In this document: positions 6,604 through 9,155 of the stretch, in pieces | How the letters are laid out: the number at the start of each line of letters is the position of its first letter | Numbering within the stretch: position 1 is the stretch's first letter | Source of the DNA: JBDSSS01 sp038224055 | GTDB lineage: Bacteria; Actinomycetota; Actinomycetes; Actinomycetales; Dermatophilaceae | Assembly: GCA_038224055.1 (NCBI GenBank) | Contig: JBBRGO010000127.1 | Coordinates: 1-9,155 of the forward strand | DNA: 9,155 nucleotides | Direction: 5' to 3' | Notes under the pieces: model-generated | Told to the model about the DNA's origin: nothing | Database searches by the model: none | The model's input: the letters and a program-made list of their open reading frames with translations, nothing else | Position numbers and translations under genes: made by a program

Positions 6604-7706
6604 TGGTCCAACTCCTTCGGGATGTCCAGCTCGAGATCTCCGAGCAGGGTGCGGAACTTGTCCTTGGCCGCGTCGAGTGACATGGCGAAGGTGATGGCCT
6701 TCTCGGCCGGTTGCGACCAGATCGGCTGGAGCGCCTGGGCCGCCCTCAGGCACCGCGGAACCCAGACCGCGAGCCACTCACCGAAGAGCTTCTTGTTGGC
6801 GGCCCCCGTCTCCTCGTCCCGGCTCAGGAGCTGGAAGAGGTTGCGGGTGTAGGCGAGGTCGCGGTTGTAGTCGTGCTCACCCGTCCCGACGATCGTCGGC
6901 GTGATGTAGTCGCCGTTGCGGGCCGCGATCTGCATGACGAGCTCGCTGCGGAAGAGGGCTCCGACGAGCTGCTCGAACACGATGTTCGTCGCGAACAGCA
7001 GCTCGCCCCAGTCACCCGTTGCGGTCAGCTGCTCGACGACCTCACGAGTCGGCTGCCACTCCGGCGCCTCCTGCCAGACCGCACGGTGGACCGCTCCGTC
7101 GAAGTCGATGCCGGCCTCGGACAGGTCGAGGTTGTAGAGCGCGAGGTCTTGCGCGAAACGCATCTTGTGGGCTGCGTTGACGGCGACCGCGTTGTTGATC
7201 ATGTTCGTCGGGGCGGAGCGCTGCACGGCGGTGAAGACGTGGAGGGCGAGGCCGTTCTCCGCGTGCATCCACGCCCCGAGGTTGCGCTGGACGAACGTGA
7301 TCCATGCCCGGTTCCAGGCCTGGTAGGCCCCCGCCCGCTTGGCGTTCTCGAGGCACAGGCTCACCTGGCGCACGACGGCCGCGTTGTTGCGGTAGATCGT
7401 CTGCTCCCACTCCTCGTTGGGGTCGAGGAACAGGTGCCAGTTCGAGGACGTCGCCTTCGTCCACTCCTTGGGGTAGCCGCCGGGGCCGTCGGCGAAGCCG
7501 TAGATCCAGCCCTGCGTGAGGTGGCGGTCCGGGTCGGGCTGGACGTCGACGGTGACGTCCTCGTACATCGTCGCCCGGATCTTGGCCGGCTTGTAGTAGT
7601 TGTAGGTCCGGCTCTTCGAGCTCGGGAAGTCCAGCGCCCCGGCCTCGGAGTCGGTGAACTCGATCTTCGGGAAACTGCGGGTCTTCTGGTCGGTGATATC
7701 CGCCAT
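6600..7706 (-). CDS. prmC: Propane monooxygenase hydroxylase beta (small) subunit
   Basis: A 368-residue hydroxylase beta subunit of a soluble di-iron monooxygenase. It has the ferritin-like helical fold of the family but does not carry the di-iron site; no ExxH motif is seen. Recognisable stretches are FPKIEFTDSEAGALDFP near the N-terminus, SRTYNYYKPAKIRATMYEDVT, GWIYGFADGPGGYP, and the helical core with AWNRAWITFVQRNLGAW and NNAVAVNAAHKMRFAQDLALY. It should pair with PrmA, which is missing here. The ATG at 7706 is preferred over an in-frame TTG at 7715 because CGGAG lies 9 bases before the ATG and directly abuts the TTG. The gap to prmB is 57 bp. Confidence 0.94.
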   Translation of the reverse strand: MADITDQKTRSFPKIEFTDSEAGALDFPSSKSRTYNYYKPAKIRATMYEDVTVDVQPDPDRHLTQGWIYGFADGPGGYPKEWTKATSSNWHLFLDPNEEWEQTIYRNNAAVVRQVSLCLENAKRAGAYQAWNRAWITFVQRNLGAWMHAENGLALHVFTAVQRSAPTNMINNAVAVNAAHKMRFAQDLALYNLDLSEAGIDFDGAVHRAVWQEAPEWQPTREVVEQLTATGDWGELLFATNIVFEQLVGALFRSELVMQIAARNGDYITPTIVGTGEHDYNRDLAYTRNLFQLLSRDEETGAANKKLFGEWLAVWVPRCLRAAQALQPIWSQPAEKAITFAMSLDAAKDKFRTLLGDLELDIPKELDQ

Positions 7707-7715
7707 GTCAGTCAA

Positions 7716-7720
7716 CTCCG
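7716..7720 (-). promoter_or_regulatory. Ribosome binding site of prmC
   Basis: The minus strand reads CGGAG, followed by 9 bases and the ATG at 7706. It touches the alternative TTG at 7715, which is therefore unlikely to be used. Confidence 0.55.
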
Positions 7721-7763
7721 TTGTTGGTGTGGGTGATTCGGGGACATGCCATCGGGACGTCGC

Positions 7764-8837
7764 TCAGGCGGGAACGACTGCCACCGGACTCGTGAACGAG
7801 TCGTGGAAGACCTGGTCGTCGGGCACCCCCTCGCGCTCGAGGAAGACCAGCGCGGCGTCCACCATCGGCGGCGGACCGCAGAGATAGACCTCGCACCGCG
7901 GGAGGGCACTCTCGCGGCGCGCCACGACGTCGGTGACGTTGCCCTGCTCGGGAAGCACGCCGAGCGGCATTCCGTCCGCTCGCACGGCGCCCCCCTCCGC
8001 CGGCGGGTCCGACAGGCAGGCGACGAACTCGAAGTCACGCAGTCCCTCGCCGAGAGAGAGGATCTCGTCGACGTAGAACAGGTCCTGGGCCGTGCGTGCG
8101 CCGTAGTAGAAGCGCACCGGCCGGGTGCTCGCGGTCTCGTTGAGGTGCCGGAGCAGCGAGAGGATGGGAGCCATTCCCGCACCTCCCCCGATGCAGACGA
8201 CGGGGAGGGCGTGCCCGTCCTTGATGGTGAAGGAGCCGTAGGGGCCGTTGACGTGCAGCTCGTCGCCGACCGACAGGCCGTCGTCGAGCAGCGCCGAGAA
8301 CCGGCCGCCCGGGTACTTCTTGATGAGGAACTCGATCTCTCCGGGAGTCGACTGCGTCGTCGCCATGGAGAACGAGCGGTGCTCGCCCGTCCCGGGGATC
8401 CCGATGTCGCTGTACTGGCCGGGTTTGAACTCGAAGGTCGCCGGCTCGACTGCCGTGACTCGCAGCGAGACGATGTCGCGGGTCACCGGGACGACGGCCG
8501 TGACCCGGGTGCGCACGTCCTGGATCGGGACGCCGCCGAGCAGCTCGTCCTCGTCGAAGTTCAGCAGCTCGATCGTGCAGTCGCTGTAGGCGTGCGCCCG
8601 GCAGAGCAGCACGTAGCCCTCCTCGACCTCGGCGTCGTTGCAGGCGAACGTCGAGTAGCGCTCCATCTGGATCTCGCCCTCGAGGATGTAGCTCTTGCAG
8701 GCCGAGCACTGTCCCTCTCGGCAGCCGTGCATCAGGTGGATGCCCTGCCGGAAGGCGGCGTCGAGGATCTTCTCGTCCTCGCCGACCTCCATCTCGATGT
8801 CGACGGGTTCGAAGCGGATCCTGTGCGTGTCGGCCAC
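7764..8837 (-). CDS. prmB: Propane monooxygenase reductase (2Fe-2S, FAD, NAD)
   Basis: A 357-residue reductase that carries electrons from NAD(P)H through FAD and a 2Fe-2S centre to the hydroxylase. The N-terminal plant-type ferredoxin domain has the ligands Cys39, Cys44, Cys47 (HGCREGQCSAC) and Cys79 (LLCRAH). The FAD domain shows RSFS at 154-157; the nucleotide domain shows GGGAGMAP at 217-224 and CGPPPM at 320-325. The GTG at 8837 is chosen because AGGAGG lies 6 bases before it and the family N-terminus (ADTHRIRFEP) starts there; an in-frame ATG at 8870 would add an 11-residue Pro/Arg-rich leader. In group 5 operons this gene directly follows prmA, but only about 50 bp of GC-rich sequence remain upstream before the sequence changes character. 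Confidence 0.95.
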   Translation of the reverse strand: MADTHRIRFEPVDIEMEVGEDEKILDAAFRQGIHLMHGCREGQCSACKSYILEGEIQMERYSTFACNDAEVEEGYVLLCRAHAYSDCTIELLNFDEDELLGGVPIQDVRTRVTAVVPVTRDIVSLRVTAVEPATFEFKPGQYSDIGIPGTGEHRSFSMATTQSTPGEIEFLIKKYPGGRFSALLDDGLSVGDELHVNGPYGSFTIKDGHALPVVCIGGGAGMAPILSLLRHLNETASTRPVRFYYGARTAQDLFYVDEILSLGEGLRDFEFVACLSDPPAEGGAVRADGMPLGVLPEQGNVTDVVARRESALPRCEVYLCGPPPMVDAALVFLEREGVPDDQVFHDSFTSPVAVVPA

Positions 8838-8843
8838 GGCGGG

Positions 8844-8852
8844 CCTCCTCTC
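8844..8852 (-). promoter_or_regulatory. Ribosome binding site of prmB
   Basis: The minus strand reads GAGAGGAGG, a near-consensus Shine-Dalgarno sequence, 6 bases before the GTG at 8837. It argues strongly for GTG over the ATG at 8870, which lies upstream of this site. Confidence 0.75.
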
Positions 8853-8884
8853 GGGTGCGGGGTTGGGCATGGGTGGTCGGGGGG

Positions 8885-9155
8885 TTCAGTGTTGCTGAGG
8901 GTGAAAGTATTGGCATAATTGGGCGAAATGGTTCTGGCAAGTCCACTTTACTCAAAATACTTTCTGGGGTTCTCGCACCAACTGCAGGTGAACTTAAGAT
9001 ACAAGGCAGTGTTGCCTCATTATTGGAACTTGGTGCCGGGTTCAATCCTGAACTAACAGGAAGAGACAACATTTACTTTAATGGCGTTCTTATGGGATGC
9101 ACTAAGGCACAAATGCAAGAGCGAATAGCCGCCATCATTTCCTTCGCAGATATAG
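8885..9155 (+). CDS. Partial Wzt-like polysaccharide-export ABC ATPase
   Basis: An open frame (codons in phase with 8885) reads FSVAEGESIGIIGRNGSGKST, a Walker A region, then LLKILSGVLAPTAGELKIQGSVASLLELGAGFNPELTGRDNIYFNGVLMG and onward to the window end. The SLLELGAGFNPELTGRDN stretch is typical of ATPases that export O-antigen or teichoic acid (Wzt/TagH/RfbE). The fragment is cut at both ends: the 45-70 residues normally before this point are replaced by prmB leader sequence, and the frame leaves the window before the signature and Walker B motifs. Codons are AT-rich at third positions, unlike every other gene here. It is probably foreign to this locus, by misassembly or rearrangement. Confidence 0.88.

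Noticed and set aside
6253..6777. Longer prmD start at 6777
   Set aside because: The extra 58 or so residues overlap prmC off-frame and are unlike coupling proteins; GAAGGAG lies near the starts at 6603/6597.
7746..8918. Plus-strand frame of 390 codons opposite prmB
   Set aside because: It is antisense to a gene with complete ferredoxin, FAD and NAD motifs and crosses the composition break at about 8885.
8035..9072. Minus-strand frame of 345 codons crossing the junction
   Set aside because: Its first part is the antisense of the ABC ATPase and the rest is an off-frame reading of prmB.
1..9155. tRNA or rRNA genes
   Set aside because: No cloverleaf with TTC-containing T-loop or rRNA signature was seen on either strand by eye.

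Overview
The window is about 8.88 kb of very GC-rich DNA with actinobacterial codon use, followed by about 270 bases of clearly AT-richer DNA from a different context. The GC-rich part carries, entirely on the minus strand, most of a soluble di-iron monooxygenase operon. The gene order reductase, hydroxylase beta subunit, coupling protein, then amidohydrolase, MIP18-type Fe-S assembly protein, zinc alcohol dehydrogenase and a GroEL paralogue is that of the propane monooxygenase (prm/mim, group 5 SDIMO) clusters of Rhodococcus, Gordonia and Mycobacterium. The host is therefore probably an alkane-using actinomycete; genus cannot be read from this sequence.

Layout in transcription order (right to left): prmB reductase (8837-7764), prmC beta subunit (7706-6600), prmD coupling protein (6603-6253), an intergenic stretch with a long hairpin (6110-6252), amidohydrolase (6109-5063), MIP18/DUF59 protein (5066-4275), alcohol dehydrogenase (4278-3253), GroEL-like chaperonin (3170-1521), and a 67-codon putative membrane protein (1516-1313) ending in a histidine-rich tetrapeptide repeat. 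A hairpin at 1231-1261 is a plausible operon end. A separate zinc-free NADP-dependent MDR oxidoreductase (1086-85) follows, with another long hairpin just past its stop. Three gene pairs overlap by 4 bp (TGA inside GTGA or ATGA), which suggests translational coupling.

Working model: PrmB passes electrons from NAD(P)H through FAD and a 2Fe-2S centre to the hydroxylase; PrmC is its structural beta subunit and PrmD its effector. The alcohol dehydrogenase would oxidise the propanol product. The GroEL paralogue, and by inference the MIP18 protein and amidohydrolase, serve maturation or accessory roles. The catalytic alpha subunit (prmA), expected directly upstream of prmB, is absent.

Where prmA should be, at about 8885, the sequence switches abruptly to a plus-strand, AT-richer fragment of a Wzt-like polysaccharide-export ABC ATPase that lacks its N-terminus and runs off the window. 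Two genes cut at one point together with a composition shift suggest a chimeric join (assembly artefact) or a recent rearrangement. Less familiar features are the His-rich repeat protein at the operon end, the in-frame stop inside its repeat array, and two near-identical long hairpins about 6.1 kb apart that look like copies of a dispersed palindromic element.
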